DNA from: Bacteroidetes bacterium 43-16 | Lineage (GTDB): Bacteria > Bacteroidota > Bacteroidia > Chitinophagales > Chitinophagaceae | DNA length: 64,000 nt | Direction: 5' to 3' | Assembly (NCBI GenBank): GCA_001897525.1 | Contig: MKTB01000009.1 | Span: 62,001 to 126,000 of the forward strand | In this document: positions 7,789-16,856 of the stretch, in pieces | Position numbering within the stretch: the stretch's first letter is position 1 | How the letters are laid out: each line of letters opens with the position of its first letter | The notes under the pieces: generated by a model | Databases searched by the model: none | Seen by the model: the letters and a program-made list of their open reading frames with translations, nothing else | Told to the model about the DNA's origin: nothing | Made by a program: the position numbers and the translations under genes

Positions 7789-8757
7789 TTATTGAGATAA
7801 AACTTTTACCATATCCAGCATTTCCTGGTTGATCTCCAAATGTTTTTTACAGCCTTCTCCGAAATTGACAAAGACGATCTCATTTTTCTGCAGTCCTACC
7901 ATCACGCCCGTTTTCCCGGCACGCAAGCCCAGTACGGCATGGTAGCCCATTTTGCTCGCCTGTACACGGTCATAATAGGTGGGTGAACCTCCACGCTGCA
8001 TATGGCCCAGTACGCTAAGGCGCACTTCCATTTCCGGGTATTTTTTTGCCAGGATCTCGGTAAGGGCATCTGCCCCGAAGCCGTCTCCTTCTGCTACAAC
8101 GATGATGTGAACGTTCTTTTTTCGCTTTTGATCATAATTGATCAATTGGACCACTCTTTCTACATTGGTAATGCGTTCCGGTACCAGGATCTCTTCGGCC
8201 CCGGTTGCTATGCCACTGTTGAGGGCTATATAGCCGGCATCCCTGCCCATCACTTCTACCACAAAAAGTCTTTCATGTGCCGCAGCGGTATCCCTGATCT
8301 TATCAATGGCTTCCATAGCGGTATTCACCGCTGTATCGAAGCCTATAGTATATTCCGTGCCTGCAATGTCGCGGTCTATGGTTCCCGGTACACCAATCAC
8401 TTTAATGCCATGCTCTTGTTCCAGGGTTTCGGCTCCTTTAAAGCTGCCGTCCCCGCCGATGACCACCAGGCCTTCAATACCGTTTTCTTTTAAATGTTCC
8501 GCTGCTTTCTGCCGACCTTCTTTGGTCATAAACTCCTTGCTGCGCGCGGTTTTTAAAACGGTGCCTCCTCTCTGTATGATATTGGCCACGTCCCTGGAGC
8601 CCATCTGGAAGAGTTCATTTTCGATCAAACCTTTATAACCATATTTGACCCCGAAAACTTCCATATTGTGGTATAATGCCGTACGGACGATCGCCCTTAC
8701 TGCTGCATTCATCCCGGGGGCATCTCCTCCCGATGTTAAAACTGCTATTTTTTGCAT
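7789..8757 (-). CDS. pfkA: ATP-dependent 6-phosphofructokinase
   Basis: Converts fructose 6-phosphate to fructose 1,6-bisphosphate in glycolysis. ATG 8757 yields MQKIAVLTSGGDAPGMNAAV, the standard N-terminus; the frame is open upstream into dut but that is not coding. Further blocks: RGGTVLKTARSKEF, VVIGGDGSFKGA (GGDGS indicates ATP rather than pyrophosphate as donor), IDKIRDTAAAHERLFVVEVMG and GHMQRGGSPT. The catalytic loop reads GTIDRDI where almost all relatives have GTIDNDI: the two aspartates are kept but the asparagine between them is arginine. At 322 residues it is normal length. It is last in suhB-dut-pfkA, 10 bases after dut. Confidence 0.95.
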   Translation of the reverse strand: MQKIAVLTSGGDAPGMNAAVRAIVRTALYHNMEVFGVKYGYKGLIENELFQMGSRDVANIIQRGGTVLKTARSKEFMTKEGRQKAAEHLKENGIEGLVVIGGDGSFKGAETLEQEHGIKVIGVPGTIDRDIAGTEYTIGFDTAVNTAMEAIDKIRDTAAAHERLFVVEVMGRDAGYIALNSGIATGAEEILVPERITNVERVVQLINYDQKRKKNVHIIVVAEGDGFGADALTEILAKKYPEMEVRLSVLGHMQRGGSPTYYDRVQASKMGYHAVLGLRAGKTGVMVGLQKNEIVFVNFGEGCKKHLEINQEMLDMVKVLSQ

Positions 8758-8767
8758 GTGTGTCTGT

Positions 8768-9202
8768 TTATTTTGTTCCCGTGTGTCCAAAGCCGCCCGC
8801 ACCGCGTTCACTGTCCTCCAGGTTTTCTGTAAGCTCCCAGCTGATGGTTTCATGCCGGGCAATCACCATCTGTGCCACACGTTCGCCCTGTTCTATCGTT
8901 TGCACGGTACCGGACAGGTTAACGATAGCTACTTTGATCTCTCCGCGGTAATCGCTGTCTATGGTGCCGGGGCTGTTGATCACGGTCAATCCTTTTTTGA
9001 TGGCCATGCCACTTCTGGGCCTTACCTGTGCTTCCAGGCCTTGCGGCAATTCCATATAGAGTCCTGTAGGGATTAAGGCACGCTCCATAGGTTGCAGGGT
9101 GATCGTGCTTTCCAGTTGTGCGGCCAGGTCCATACCTGCAGCACCGCTGGTCTGGTATTGTGGTAAAGGATTTGTTGATTTATTGATAATTTTTACTTGC
9201 AT
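8768..9202 (-). CDS. dut: dUTP diphosphatase
   Basis: Trimeric dUTPase converting dUTP to dUMP and pyrophosphate, which supplies thymidylate synthesis and prevents uracil in DNA. All five motifs are visible: [31 protein letters not shown] with the catalytic tyrosine segment, GERVAQMVI, and the C-terminal [10 protein letters not shown] arm that closes over the nucleotide. ATG 9202 is preferred over an in-frame GTG at 9220 because it starts directly before the family N-terminus QVKIINKS. It sits 22 bases after suhB and 10 before pfkA, all minus strand, so a three-gene operon is likely. Confidence 0.96.
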   Translation of the reverse strand: MQVKIINKSTNPLPQYQTSGAAGMDLAAQLESTITLQPMERALIPTGLYMELPQGLEAQVRPRSGMAIKKGLTVINSPGTIDSDYRGEIKVAIVNLSGTVQTIEQGERVAQMVIARHETISWELTENLEDSERGAGGFGHTGTK

Positions 9203-9224
9203 GAGTTGCTTTTGGATCACAAAT

Positions 9225-10004
9225 TTAAGAAAATAGTAAATGCAGCATCGCTTCGTGCAGGACCGCGTTAGTGGCGAGCGTTTCTTTGTCCCGGATGGTA
9301 TAAGCTGCCCGGTTGAAATCGGTTACTCTTCCGCCTGCCTCTTCCACGATGAGGTAGCCGGCGGCGATGTCCCAGGGCTGAAGGTTGTATTCCCAGAAAG
9401 CATCAAACCGGCCGCAGGCCACCCAGCACAGGTCGAGGGCGGCAGAGCCCAGTCGCCTTACCGGCAATCCTTTACTGACCACTTTGGTAAATATCTCCAG
9501 GGGGTGAATTTTTGTATCGGGGAAATGATAAGGGAAGCCGGTCACCAGGAAAGCAGTATTGATATCTGTTTTTTGAGAGACGCGGATCGGCTTGCCATTC
9601 AGGGTAGCACCTTTGCCTTTTTCTGCAAAAAACAATTCATCCATCATAGGATTGTACACGGCACCTAATAGCACTTCTTCTTTATAGGCCAGGGCAATGC
9701 TCACACAGCATAAAGGTACTTTGTGGGCAAAGTTCACAGTGCCATCAATTGGATCAATGACCCATTTGAAGTCCGCGGTTTCATTGGTATTGCCAAATTC
9801 TTCACCGATAAAGCCATGATCCGGGAAGCTGCTTTTTAAAGTGTCTACAATAAACCGTTCAGAGGCTTTATCAATTTCGGTAACCAGGTTATTGATCCCG
9901 TCTTTATGACTGATCTCGTATTCCGTGTCAAATCCTGCTTTTACCAAAGCCCCGGCAGCCTTCACTACTTCTAAAAGTACGGACCGCATCAAACTCAAAT
10001 CCAT
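9225..10004 (-). CDS. suhB: inositol-1-monophosphatase family protein
   Basis: A 259-residue Mg-dependent phosphatase of the IMPase fold. The metal-binding motifs are present: GEEF (residue about 67), [20 protein letters not shown], and the C-terminal [20 protein letters not shown]. Likely acts on myo-inositol 1-phosphate or a related sugar phosphate; such proteins may also have an RNA-binding role in other bacteria (SuhB). The substrate cannot be fixed from sequence: a CysQ-type 3'-phosphoadenosine phosphatase is less likely given the IMPase-type WDIAAG block. First gene of the suhB-dut-pfkA set and divergent from trmB over 145 bases. Confidence 0.88.
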   Translation of the reverse strand: MDLSLMRSVLLEVVKAAGALVKAGFDTEYEISHKDGINNLVTEIDKASERFIVDTLKSSFPDHGFIGEEFGNTNETADFKWVIDPIDGTVNFAHKVPLCCVSIALAYKEEVLLGAVYNPMMDELFFAEKGKGATLNGKPIRVSQKTDINTAFLVTGFPYHFPDTKIHPLEIFTKVVSKGLPVRRLGSAALDLCWVACGRFDAFWEYNLQPWDIAAGYLIVEEAGGRVTDFNRAAYTIRDKETLATNAVLHEAMLHLLFS

Positions 10005-10149
10005 TTGTATATTTTTGAGTCACAAAGATACTGTGCAATTGTATTACGGGAAGATTAATTGCATTAATCCCTTAAATCCGGTTAAAAGCTAAATTCTTGT
10101 GCATGATTTGATATTTAAAAATTAATTTTGGGGTTTTGTAGAAAATAAT

Positions 10150-10854
10150 ATGGGACAGAAAAAGCTGGTAAGATTTAATGAGATTAAAACATTTGATAAT
10201 GTATTCGAGTATCCGCAGGAGATGCAGGGTAAATGGCATACATTTTTCAAAAATGACCACCCGATCACTTTAGAGTTAGCTTGTGGTAAAGGAGAGTATG
10301 CCGTGGGACTGGGCCGTATGTACCCGGATCGCAATTTTATCGGGATAGATATCAAAGGCAACCGGATCTGGAGAGGGGCTAAAACGGCCATAGAAGAGGG
10401 TTTGACAAATGTTGCTTTTATCCGTTCTCATATTGATAAGATCATTGAGTATTTTGCCCCGGGAGAGGTGAGCGAAATATGGATCACTTTCCCGGACCCT
10501 CAATTGAAAGGTGCGCGGATGAAGAAGCGCCTGACCTATTCGCGCTTCCTGAGGTTATACCAACAAATTATAAAACCCGGTGCGACAATCAACCTGAAAA
10601 CGGATAGCCCGGACCTGTACCACTTTACCAAGGCGGTGATCGACTTATTTGAATTGCCGGTACTGGCAGACTCTGATAATGTATATGCCCAGGCTGATGT
10701 GATCCCTGATCTTAAGATCAAGACGCATTATGAAGGATTGGATATTGCCGGGAGTAACAGGATCCATTATTTGAAATTCAATATTGACAAAGCGCTTCCT
10801 GTAGAGAAGGATGAAATCCTTAAGGCACAATTTGTGAGTCAGGGTGAGCAATAA
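10150..10854 (+). CDS. trmB: tRNA (guanine-N7-)-methyltransferase
   Basis: A 234-residue Rossmann-fold SAM-dependent enzyme that makes m7G46 in tRNA variable loops. Visible motifs are the SAM-binding ELACGKGEYAVGL, NFIGIDIKGNRIWRGAKTA, and the family-defining catalytic segment ITFPDPQLKGARMKKRLT. The C-terminal NLKTDSPDLYHFT block is also typical. Full length. The next gene starts 14 bases after its stop, and the following SGNH gene overlaps that one, suggesting one transcript. Its promoter must lie in the 145-base gap shared with suhB. Confidence 0.96.
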   Translation: MGQKKLVRFNEIKTFDNVFEYPQEMQGKWHTFFKNDHPITLELACGKGEYAVGLGRMYPDRNFIGIDIKGNRIWRGAKTAIEEGLTNVAFIRSHIDKIIEYFAPGEVSEIWITFPDPQLKGARMKKRLTYSRFLRLYQQIIKPGATINLKTDSPDLYHFTKAVIDLFELPVLADSDNVYAQADVIPDLKIKTHYEGLDIAGSNRIHYLKFNIDKALPVEKDEILKAQFVSQGEQ

Positions 10855-10868
10855 TACTTATTTTTGAA

Positions 10869-11060
10869 ATGCTGCAGGAAGGTGTGGATTTTTATTTTAA
10901 TGAAGATGGCCTGATGGTGCTTACTGCGGCCTATCATTTAAAGAGGGGCAGGTGTTGCGGCAATGGTTGTCTTCATTGTCCGTATGATTTTGAAATGGTA
11001 AGAGAGCCGCGTAAAACACAATTACTGGAAGCCCGAAAAAGAAAAAAAGAAAATGAATAA
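10869..11060 (+). CDS. small cysteine-rich DUF5522-like protein
   Basis: A 63-residue protein with the core RGRCCGNGCLHCPYDFE, four clustered cysteines and one histidine that could bind zinc or an iron-sulfur centre, then a highly basic tail ending ARKRKKENE. This cysteine core fits the small DUF5522 family found in many Bacteroidota; its function is unknown. It lies 14 bases after trmB and its last 8 bases overlap the start of the SGNH hydrolase gene, so both are probably translated from the trmB transcript. Confidence 0.8.
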   Translation: MLQEGVDFYFNEDGLMVLTAAYHLKRGRCCGNGCLHCPYDFEMVREPRKTQLLEARKRKKENE

Positions 11061-11670
11061 ATTTAGCTATTTGGCCTTAGGCGACTCTTACACTATCGGT
11101 GAAGGGGTAGCTGCAGATAAGAATTTTCCTAATCAACTCGTCTCCATCTTGGCAGAGGACTATGACCATGCTTTCGAAAAGCCGGAGATCATTGCGGTGA
11201 CGGGCTGGACAACGGATGAGCTTAAAGCGGGTATTGCAGCAGCAGACCCGCAGGGTACTTATGACCTGGTGACCTTATTGATCGGGGTGAATAACCAATA
11301 CAGGGGTCGTGAGGTAAATGAATATAAAGCCGAATTTGAAGCATTGCTGGACCAGGCTGTTGCATTTGCAGGAGGTAATTATAAGCACGTGATCGTGGTC
11401 TCTATTCCCGATTGGGGACATACACCTTATGCGCAGGAAAAAGGTTTTGATGAGCAGCAGGTGGCTGCTGAGATCGCATTGTATAATGAGGCCAAACAAG
11501 CCGTTACGCTTGCCAAAGGTGTTCGTTTCCTGGATATAACCGGTATGACGAGGGCATTGGCGATGGACGTATCTTACCTGGTAGCGGACCAATTGCATTA
11601 TAGTGAAAAGTTGTATAGTGAGTGGGCTGCCTGCCTGGCTCCTTTGGTGGATAAAATTTTCAAACATTAA
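11053..11670 (+). CDS. SGNH/GDSL-type hydrolase
   Basis: A 205-residue esterase/lipase-fold protein. Block I is ALGDSYTIGEGV with the nucleophilic serine at residue 12, a glycine/asparagine block is LIGVNNQYRG, and the catalytic Asp-His pair is DQLHYS near residue 180. There is no signal peptide, so it acts in the cytoplasm; substrate unknown (acyl or acetyl ester). The start overlaps the previous gene by 8 bases, supporting translational coupling. Eighteen bases separate its stop from the following secreted-protein gene. Confidence 0.88.
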   Translation: MNKFSYLALGDSYTIGEGVAADKNFPNQLVSILAEDYDHAFEKPEIIAVTGWTTDELKAGIAAADPQGTYDLVTLLIGVNNQYRGREVNEYKAEFEALLDQAVAFAGGNYKHVIVVSIPDWGHTPYAQEKGFDEQQVAAEIALYNEAKQAVTLAKGVRFLDITGMTRALAMDVSYLVADQLHYSEKLYSEWAACLAPLVDKIFKH

Positions 11671-11688
11671 AATTAGTACAGATTAAGC

Positions 11689-12333
11689 ATGAAAAAGTTA
11701 TTGTTAGTGTTATTGAGTTTCGTGAGCCTGAATGTATTTGCACAGATCCCGAAAGATATAGAAGCGGTGAAAAAGACCTTTTTAAATTTCAGGACTGCGG
11801 TGTTGAATAAAGACGGGGCTTTCGGTGCAAAGCAAGTGGATGAAAATACGGTGAAATATTACCAGCATGTTTTGGACTGGACGGTGTATGCCGATACCAG
11901 TGTACTTGATACTTTAAATGTTTTTGACCGGATGACTGTGCTGAATTTAAGACACAGGGTAAGTAAAGAAAGTTTATTGCAATTAAAAGATGGAACTGCA
12001 CTGATCAAACTGACGATTGACTCCGGTTTTTTCGCGGAAAACAGCGTTAAAAATTTTGAAATCGGGAATGTGGACCTGAAATATAAAGAAGGTACTGCGG
12101 TAGGCCAGGCAAAGGTTGACGGCCAAGATGTGGGCATGATATTTAAGTTTATCCGGGAGAAGAAGGCATGGAAACTCCGGCTTGCTGAAGCTTTAGCTAT
12201 GGCTAAAAAAGGCATGGAAGTGGACCTGAAAAGAAGCGGTAAAAATGAAAATGAGTACATCTGGACGTACCTGATCCTGGAAACAGGTAGAAATGTAAGC
12301 CCCGAAATAATTGATCCATTAAAGAAAAGGTAG
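11689..12333 (+). CDS. secreted protein of unknown function
   Basis: A 214-residue protein with a clear signal peptide (MKKLLLVLLSF ... NVFA-QIP). The mature part begins with a helix containing DIEAVKKTFLNFRTAVLNKDG, a layout seen in SnoaL/NTF2-like proteins, followed by several short strands and an amphipathic helix LAEALAMAKKGMEVDLKRSG. I do not recognise a catalytic motif. Last gene of the trmB group; its stop faces the serine-fusion stop with a single base between them, and no terminator hairpin lies there, so the two transcripts must overlap. Confidence 0.7.
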   Translation: MKKLLLVLLSFVSLNVFAQIPKDIEAVKKTFLNFRTAVLNKDGAFGAKQVDENTVKYYQHVLDWTVYADTSVLDTLNVFDRMTVLNLRHRVSKESLLQLKDGTALIKLTIDSGFFAENSVKNFEIGNVDLKYKEGTAVGQAKVDGQDVGMIFKFIREKKAWKLRLAEALAMAKKGMEVDLKRSGKNENEYIWTYLILETGRNVSPEIIDPLKKR

Positions 12334-12334
12334 C

Positions 12335-14239
12335 TTAAAAAAGCATCCTGAACCTTATGGTGCCCTCAATGCTACGCAGTTCTTGTATAAAAGATTCTGT
12401 GTAGCTTTTTTCTATATCTACAATCACGTAGCCGATCTTATCATTGGTCTTGAGGTACTGGCCCATGATATTGATCTGGTATTTTGCAAACACATGATTC
12501 AGTTGTGCCATGATGCCGGGCCTGTTTTGGTGAATGTGCAACATCCGGTGTGATTCTTTCAATTTGGGTAATTGCACTTCGGGGAAGTTGACACTGCCTA
12601 GTGTGCTCCCGTTATTGATGTATTCAAGGAATTTTGCAGGTACAAATTTTCCTATATTCTCCTGGGCTTCGGAAGTGCTGCCCCCTATATGTGGGGTAAG
12701 AATGACATTATCCAATCCTTTAAGTGCACTTTCAAAGGGTTCGCTGCCACTGCCTGGCTCATCGGGAAATACATCGAGGCCCGCACCGGCTACTTTGCCG
12801 GATGCCAGGGCATTGGCTAATGCCGGAATGTCTACCACGTGCCCCCTGGAAAGGTTAAGGAAGATGACCCCGTTTTTCATTTGTTTAAACTCTTCTGTGC
12901 CGATAAAAGCGGTATTCTCTTTCCTGCCATCCACGTGCAGGCTCACTACATCAGACAGGCTTAAGAGTTCTTCCAGGGTTTCCAGCTTTTGTGCATTGCC
13001 TAAAGCCAGCTTGTCGGCCAGGTCGTAAAAATAAACTTTCATGCCGAGTGCTTCTGCCAGCACAGATATTTGCGTGCCTATGTTGCCATAGCCGATCAAT
13101 CCGAGTACTTTATTCCTGATCTCGAAACTTCCGTTGGCAGACTTGTCCCATATGCCTTCATGCATTTGCTTATTCTTAAGCACCACATTTCTCATCAGTA
13201 TGATGAGCTCACCTATGGCCAGTTCTACTACAGATCTTGTATTGGAGTAGGGGGCATTGAATACAGGAATGCCTTTTTCGGTAGCGGTTTCCAGGTCAAT
13301 CTGGTTGGTGCCGATACAGAAAGCGCCTATGGCCATGAGCCGGGGCGCAGCATCCAGTACTTTTTTGGTGATCGTAGTTTTGGACCTGATCCCTAATACT
13401 GAAACGTCCTTTAACCGGAGGCATAATTCGGCTTCGGTTAAAGCGCCTTTCTCTACCTCTACTTTGAAACCTTGTTCTTCAAATGCAGCGACTGCAGCGG
13501 GGTGTACGTTTTCCAGTAATAAAACTTTGATCCTGCTTTTGGGATAGGATTGGCTGCGGCTTAGTTTATGGTCAAAGAGGAATTCGTCTAAGGAGGCGAC
13601 AACATTGTCGGCCACGCTGATCACCTTTTGGCGTTCTATATTCTCGGTGAAGGCATAGAAGCGGTTAGCCAGCCCGGACTCTTTCAGTTCATAATCGGTG
13701 TAGCCATCCCCGATGGCATAGATATCGCCTTGCAGGTTGAGGGTACTTAGGAGCTTTTTCTTACCTCCGTCTGTGGACAGCACATTGTGCTCATCAAAGC
13801 CGATGATCTGTCCATGTGGGTCAAAGATGAATTCGTTGGCAAAAACATGGTTTTCGAGGATGCCCATTTCGGTAACAATGGGTACAATAAATTCCCTGAA
13901 ACCGCTGGAAACAATATATATATGGTCTTTATGCTCGGATAGGAATTTCCTGTTGCGCTGGAAGGAATCGGATATCCTGGTTTTTAAAAAATCAACTAAC
14001 TTTTCAATATGCAATTTACCGGCAGAAAGCAATGAGATTCTTTGGCGCAGGCTTTCTGCAAAAGAGATTTCTCCATTCATGCCCATATCCGTCAGCGCTT
14101 TGATCTGTTTTACGATCTCCTGCTGCCTGGGATTGCCTTCGAGTGCAATATGTGCCAGCTCATCTAAACCTTCTACTTTGGTGAAGGTGTTGTCAAAGTC
14201 TATAATGTAATTTACAGGGGTACTTGCTGCAACAGGCAT
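12335..14239 (-). CDS. serA: fused phosphoserine phosphatase-like / phosphoglycerate dehydrogenase
   Basis: A 634-residue protein joining two serine-pathway enzymes. Residues about 8-215 form a HAD phosphatase of the SerB type: DFDNT with nucleophile D14 and acid D16, IVSSGF as motif II, and GDGYTDYE as motif IV. Residues about 230-545 form a D-3-phosphoglycerate dehydrogenase: IGYGNIG NAD-binding loop, NLSRGHVVD, DVFPDEP and LTPHIGGST with the catalytic histidine. The last 75 residues are an ACT domain (HQNRPGIMAQLNHVFAKYQ) expected to bind serine for feedback control. ATG 14239 is preferred to an in-frame TTG 27 bases upstream. The middle enzyme SerC is not encoded nearby. Confidence 0.92.
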   Translation of the reverse strand: MPVAASTPVNYIIDFDNTFTKVEGLDELAHIALEGNPRQQEIVKQIKALTDMGMNGEISFAESLRQRISLLSAGKLHIEKLVDFLKTRISDSFQRNRKFLSEHKDHIYIVSSGFREFIVPIVTEMGILENHVFANEFIFDPHGQIIGFDEHNVLSTDGGKKKLLSTLNLQGDIYAIGDGYTDYELKESGLANRFYAFTENIERQKVISVADNVVASLDEFLFDHKLSRSQSYPKSRIKVLLLENVHPAAVAAFEEQGFKVEVEKGALTEAELCLRLKDVSVLGIRSKTTITKKVLDAAPRLMAIGAFCIGTNQIDLETATEKGIPVFNAPYSNTRSVVELAIGELIILMRNVVLKNKQMHEGIWDKSANGSFEIRNKVLGLIGYGNIGTQISVLAEALGMKVYFYDLADKLALGNAQKLETLEELLSLSDVVSLHVDGRKENTAFIGTEEFKQMKNGVIFLNLSRGHVVDIPALANALASGKVAGAGLDVFPDEPGSGSEPFESALKGLDNVILTPHIGGSTSEAQENIGKFVPAKFLEYINNGSTLGSVNFPEVQLPKLKESHRMLHIHQNRPGIMAQLNHVFAKYQINIMGQYLKTNDKIGYVIVDIEKSYTESFIQELRSIEGTIRFRMLF

Positions 14240-14315
14240 AATTGAAGTTTTAGTTCCGGAGCGCAAAATTAGGGATACTAATATTGATATATGGAAAAAT
14301 TATGCACTTATCTGC

Positions 14316-15566
14316 TTAAAAGGTATGGTCCTGGTTTTTTCTTTTTAAAAGAATGGGCACATAAAATTTGAAAGCAATACTGCAGGCGACCAGGATAATG
14401 GTGGTGCCGATCCAAAGGTTGCTGAAGCCGAACGTCTCTGCTATCCGGGTGCCCAGGATAGGGGAAACGATGAAGGCGAGTGAAAAGGCCATGCCATTGG
14501 CACCCATATAGGCTCCCTTGTTGGTGATGCCTGCTCTCTGGGCGGTGATGGTGGCCATGAACGGCAGTACCAGGATCTCGCCAAGGCTGAGCAGGGAGAT
14601 GGATAAAAACAGCACCGCCAGAACGGGGTTGAAGGCCAGTAAAAAGAAGGACAGGGCGCACATGAGTGTACCGTAAAGCAGGGTCTGTGCCGGGCTGAAT
14701 TTTTTCTCTGCAATATGCACCAGTAACATTTCAAATATAACCACAACGATCCCATTGGTACCCATCAGCAAGCCGATGTTCTTCTGGCTGAGGTTAAGGT
14801 CGTTTTTATAAAAGAGGGGCAGGGTGTTCATTAGCTGGAAGAAGCACATGGAGAAGAAGGCGCAAAGCAGGCAGAAAATGAGGAAGGGGCCGTCTGTGTA
14901 AGGTGATTTTTCTTTGACCGGTTCCGGTACAATTTCCGGTCCTTGTAAACTAAGTCTTTCTTTTTTTAGGCGGAAAAGCTTTTGCCGCCTGTTGAAAAAA
15001 TACAGGTACATAAAGCCCGCAGCCAGGGTGAAGAAGGCATTGCCATAGAACAGCAGGTCGTAGGAATAAGCCGCCATGAGTCCGCCCAGGGCAGGCCCTA
15101 TAGAAAAGCCGAGGTTAACGGCCATCCGGTTGAGGGAAAAGGCACGGGTCAGGTTTTGAGGACGGGCATATTTGGCAATGGCCACAGAGTTTGCCGGGCG
15201 GAATATTTCGCTTACGATACTCTGCGCAAAGACCATCAGCCCTAAGGCGAGTGGTGTATTGAAAAAAGGATATAAGCAGAAGAGCGGCACGCTGATAAAC
15301 AGCGCCCCGGCCTGTACATAATATTCGCCGATCTTATCGGTTAAATAGCCGCCGAGCCAGGAACCTATAACAGAGCCTACCCCGAAACAGGCCAGGACCA
15401 GTCCCGACTGCTCAAGGCTGAACTTTAAATGGTCGATCATGTACACACCCAGGAAGGGCAATACCATGGAGCCGGTCCTGTTGATCAGCATGACAATAGA
15501 CAACATCCAGGACTCCAGGGAGAGTCCTTTAAAAGAATCAGCGTATATTTTGAACAGGCGGCTCAT
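14316..15566 (-). CDS. MFS transporter
   Basis: A 416-residue integral membrane protein with about twelve hydrophobic segments in two halves. The motif A loop GSWLGGYLTDKIG between helices 2 and 3 and NRMAVNLGFSIGPALGG on helix 5 are characteristic of drug/metabolite antiporters of the major facilitator superfamily. A charged cytoplasmic linker (RRQKLFRLKKERLS) separates the halves. Substrate is unknown. ATG 15566 is preferred over an in-frame TTG four codons upstream. It lies 65 bases downstream of the DegT aminotransferase gene and 76 bases upstream of the serine fusion, but no functional link is evident. Confidence 0.9.
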   Translation of the reverse strand: MSRLFKIYADSFKGLSLESWMLSIVMLINRTGSMVLPFLGVYMIDHLKFSLEQSGLVLACFGVGSVIGSWLGGYLTDKIGEYYVQAGALFISVPLFCLYPFFNTPLALGLMVFAQSIVSEIFRPANSVAIAKYARPQNLTRAFSLNRMAVNLGFSIGPALGGLMAAYSYDLLFYGNAFFTLAAGFMYLYFFNRRQKLFRLKKERLSLQGPEIVPEPVKEKSPYTDGPFLIFCLLCAFFSMCFFQLMNTLPLFYKNDLNLSQKNIGLLMGTNGIVVVIFEMLLVHIAEKKFSPAQTLLYGTLMCALSFFLLAFNPVLAVLFLSISLLSLGEILVLPFMATITAQRAGITNKGAYMGANGMAFSLAFIVSPILGTRIAETFGFSNLWIGTTIILVACSIAFKFYVPILLKRKNQDHTF

Positions 15567-15631
15567 GAATGGCTGCAAAGGTAGCTTTAATTCATGCAGG
15601 CAAAAAATAATTTGAGCTTTATGGTGTCGCT

Positions 15632-16765
15632 TTAATTGCCGGTCTGTTGATTGACCTGTTCTATGATGTAGGCGATCTGCTCTTCGAACATTTCTGTATG
15701 GATGGGTAAAGACAATACTTTACGGGATAAATGTTCTGCTACGGGGAAATTGCCTTGTTCCGGGTAGATGCTGGTCAAAGCTTTTTGCTGGTGGCAGGGC
15801 AGGGGATAGTAGATCATGGTAGGGATGCCTTTCTCTGCTAATGCCGCTTTGAGTTGATCCCGGTCTATATCATCAGACAAGGTCAATGTGTACTGGTGGT
15901 AGACATGCGTTGTTCCGGGTGTCTTAAACGGAGTTTTGATATGTGTGTTGTGTTTAAAGCCTGCATCATAGGCCGCAGCAACCTGTTGCCTGGCCAGGTT
16001 GTACTGGTCCAGTTGTTTTAGTTTGACGGAGAGTATCGCTGCCTGCAGGGTATCCAGCCTGCTGTTGATACCGACCCGTTCATGATGGTATTTTTGGTAT
16101 TGACCGTGATTGGCGATGGCTTTTATTTTTTTGTAAAGGGCTTCGTCTTTAGTTAACAGGGCACCGCCGTCTCCGTAACAACCCAGGTTTTTGGAAGGGA
16201 AGAAGGAAAGGCAGGATATGTCGCCCATAAGTCCTGTCTGCCGGATGCGGCCATCAGCGCAGGTGATGCTGCCCCCGATAGATTGTGCATTGTCTTCAAT
16301 GACTTTGAGCTGATGCTTTTGTGCAATGGCCAGGATAGCTTCCATATCGGCACATTGCCCGAAAAGATGGACGGGCACTATAGCCCGGGTCTTGTTGCTG
16401 ATCGCGGCTTCCAGTTGTGCCGGGTCGAGGTTGAAGGTTTGCGGATCTACGTCTACAAATACGGGCTTAAGGCCTAAGAGTAAGACTACTTCTACTGTGG
16501 CGAAATAGGTAAATGCCGGTGTGATGATCTCATCGCCGGGCTCAAGTTCCAGTGCCATTAAAGCGATCTGTAGGGCATCGGTACCATTGCCGCAACTTTG
16601 TACGTAAGCTCCCTGGTGATAGGCGGACAAGGCTGTGTTGAAGGTGCCTACGGCTCCGCCATTAATGAAGGCGGCCTGGTCGATCACGGCTTGTATGGCC
16701 TGGTCTATGTCTGTTTTTATCTGTTGATATTGACCTTTAAGGTCCACCATTTGTATCTGTTGCAT
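15632..16765 (-). CDS. DegT/DnrJ/EryC1/StrS-type sugar aminotransferase
   Basis: A 377-residue PLP enzyme of the family that transaminates nucleotide-linked keto sugars for O-antigen or capsule. Visible blocks: SCGNGTDALQIALMAL (phosphate binding), ITPAFTYFAT, PVHLFGQCADM, IEDNAQSIGG, and SFFPSKNLGCYGDGGALLT with the Schiff-base lysine K192. The C-terminal half has the expected GINSRLDTLQAAIL block. This resembles WbpE/FdtB-like enzymes acting on C3 or C4 keto sugars; the exact sugar cannot be read out. It is isolated from other polysaccharide genes in this window. A terminator separates it from porX upstream. Confidence 0.9.
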   Translation of the reverse strand: MQQIQMVDLKGQYQQIKTDIDQAIQAVIDQAAFINGGAVGTFNTALSAYHQGAYVQSCGNGTDALQIALMALELEPGDEIITPAFTYFATVEVVLLLGLKPVFVDVDPQTFNLDPAQLEAAISNKTRAIVPVHLFGQCADMEAILAIAQKHQLKVIEDNAQSIGGSITCADGRIRQTGLMGDISCLSFFPSKNLGCYGDGGALLTKDEALYKKIKAIANHGQYQKYHHERVGINSRLDTLQAAILSVKLKQLDQYNLARQQVAAAYDAGFKHNTHIKTPFKTPGTTHVYHQYTLTLSDDIDRDQLKAALAEKGIPTMIYYPLPCHQQKALTSIYPEQGNFPVAEHLSRKVLSLPIHTEMFEEQIAYIIEQVNQQTGN

Positions 16766-16782
16766 CCGCTGCTTTTTGAAAA

Positions 16783-16814
16783 AAGAGCTATAATTTTTTA
16801 AGATTATAGCTCTT
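16783..16814 (-). terminator. terminator of porX
   Basis: Perfect 12-base arms (aagagctataat and its complement) with an 8-base loop. On the minus strand the hairpin is followed by a T run, and it lies 43 bases past the porX stop. Confidence 0.75.
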
Positions 16815-16856
16815 CATAAGATTTGCTGCTGCAAGTTACTAAATATATTATTGGCC

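Noticed and set aside
8002-8493. 163-codon frame antisense to pfkA
   Set aside because: A shadow of the pfkA coding frame; no signal, family or ribosome site of its own. The same holds for the long antisense frames in priA, serA and the T9SS genes.
10005-10149. Riboswitch or leader element in the suhB/trmB divergent gap
   Set aside because: I could not find a structured, conserved core; the 145 bases look like ordinary promoter DNA.
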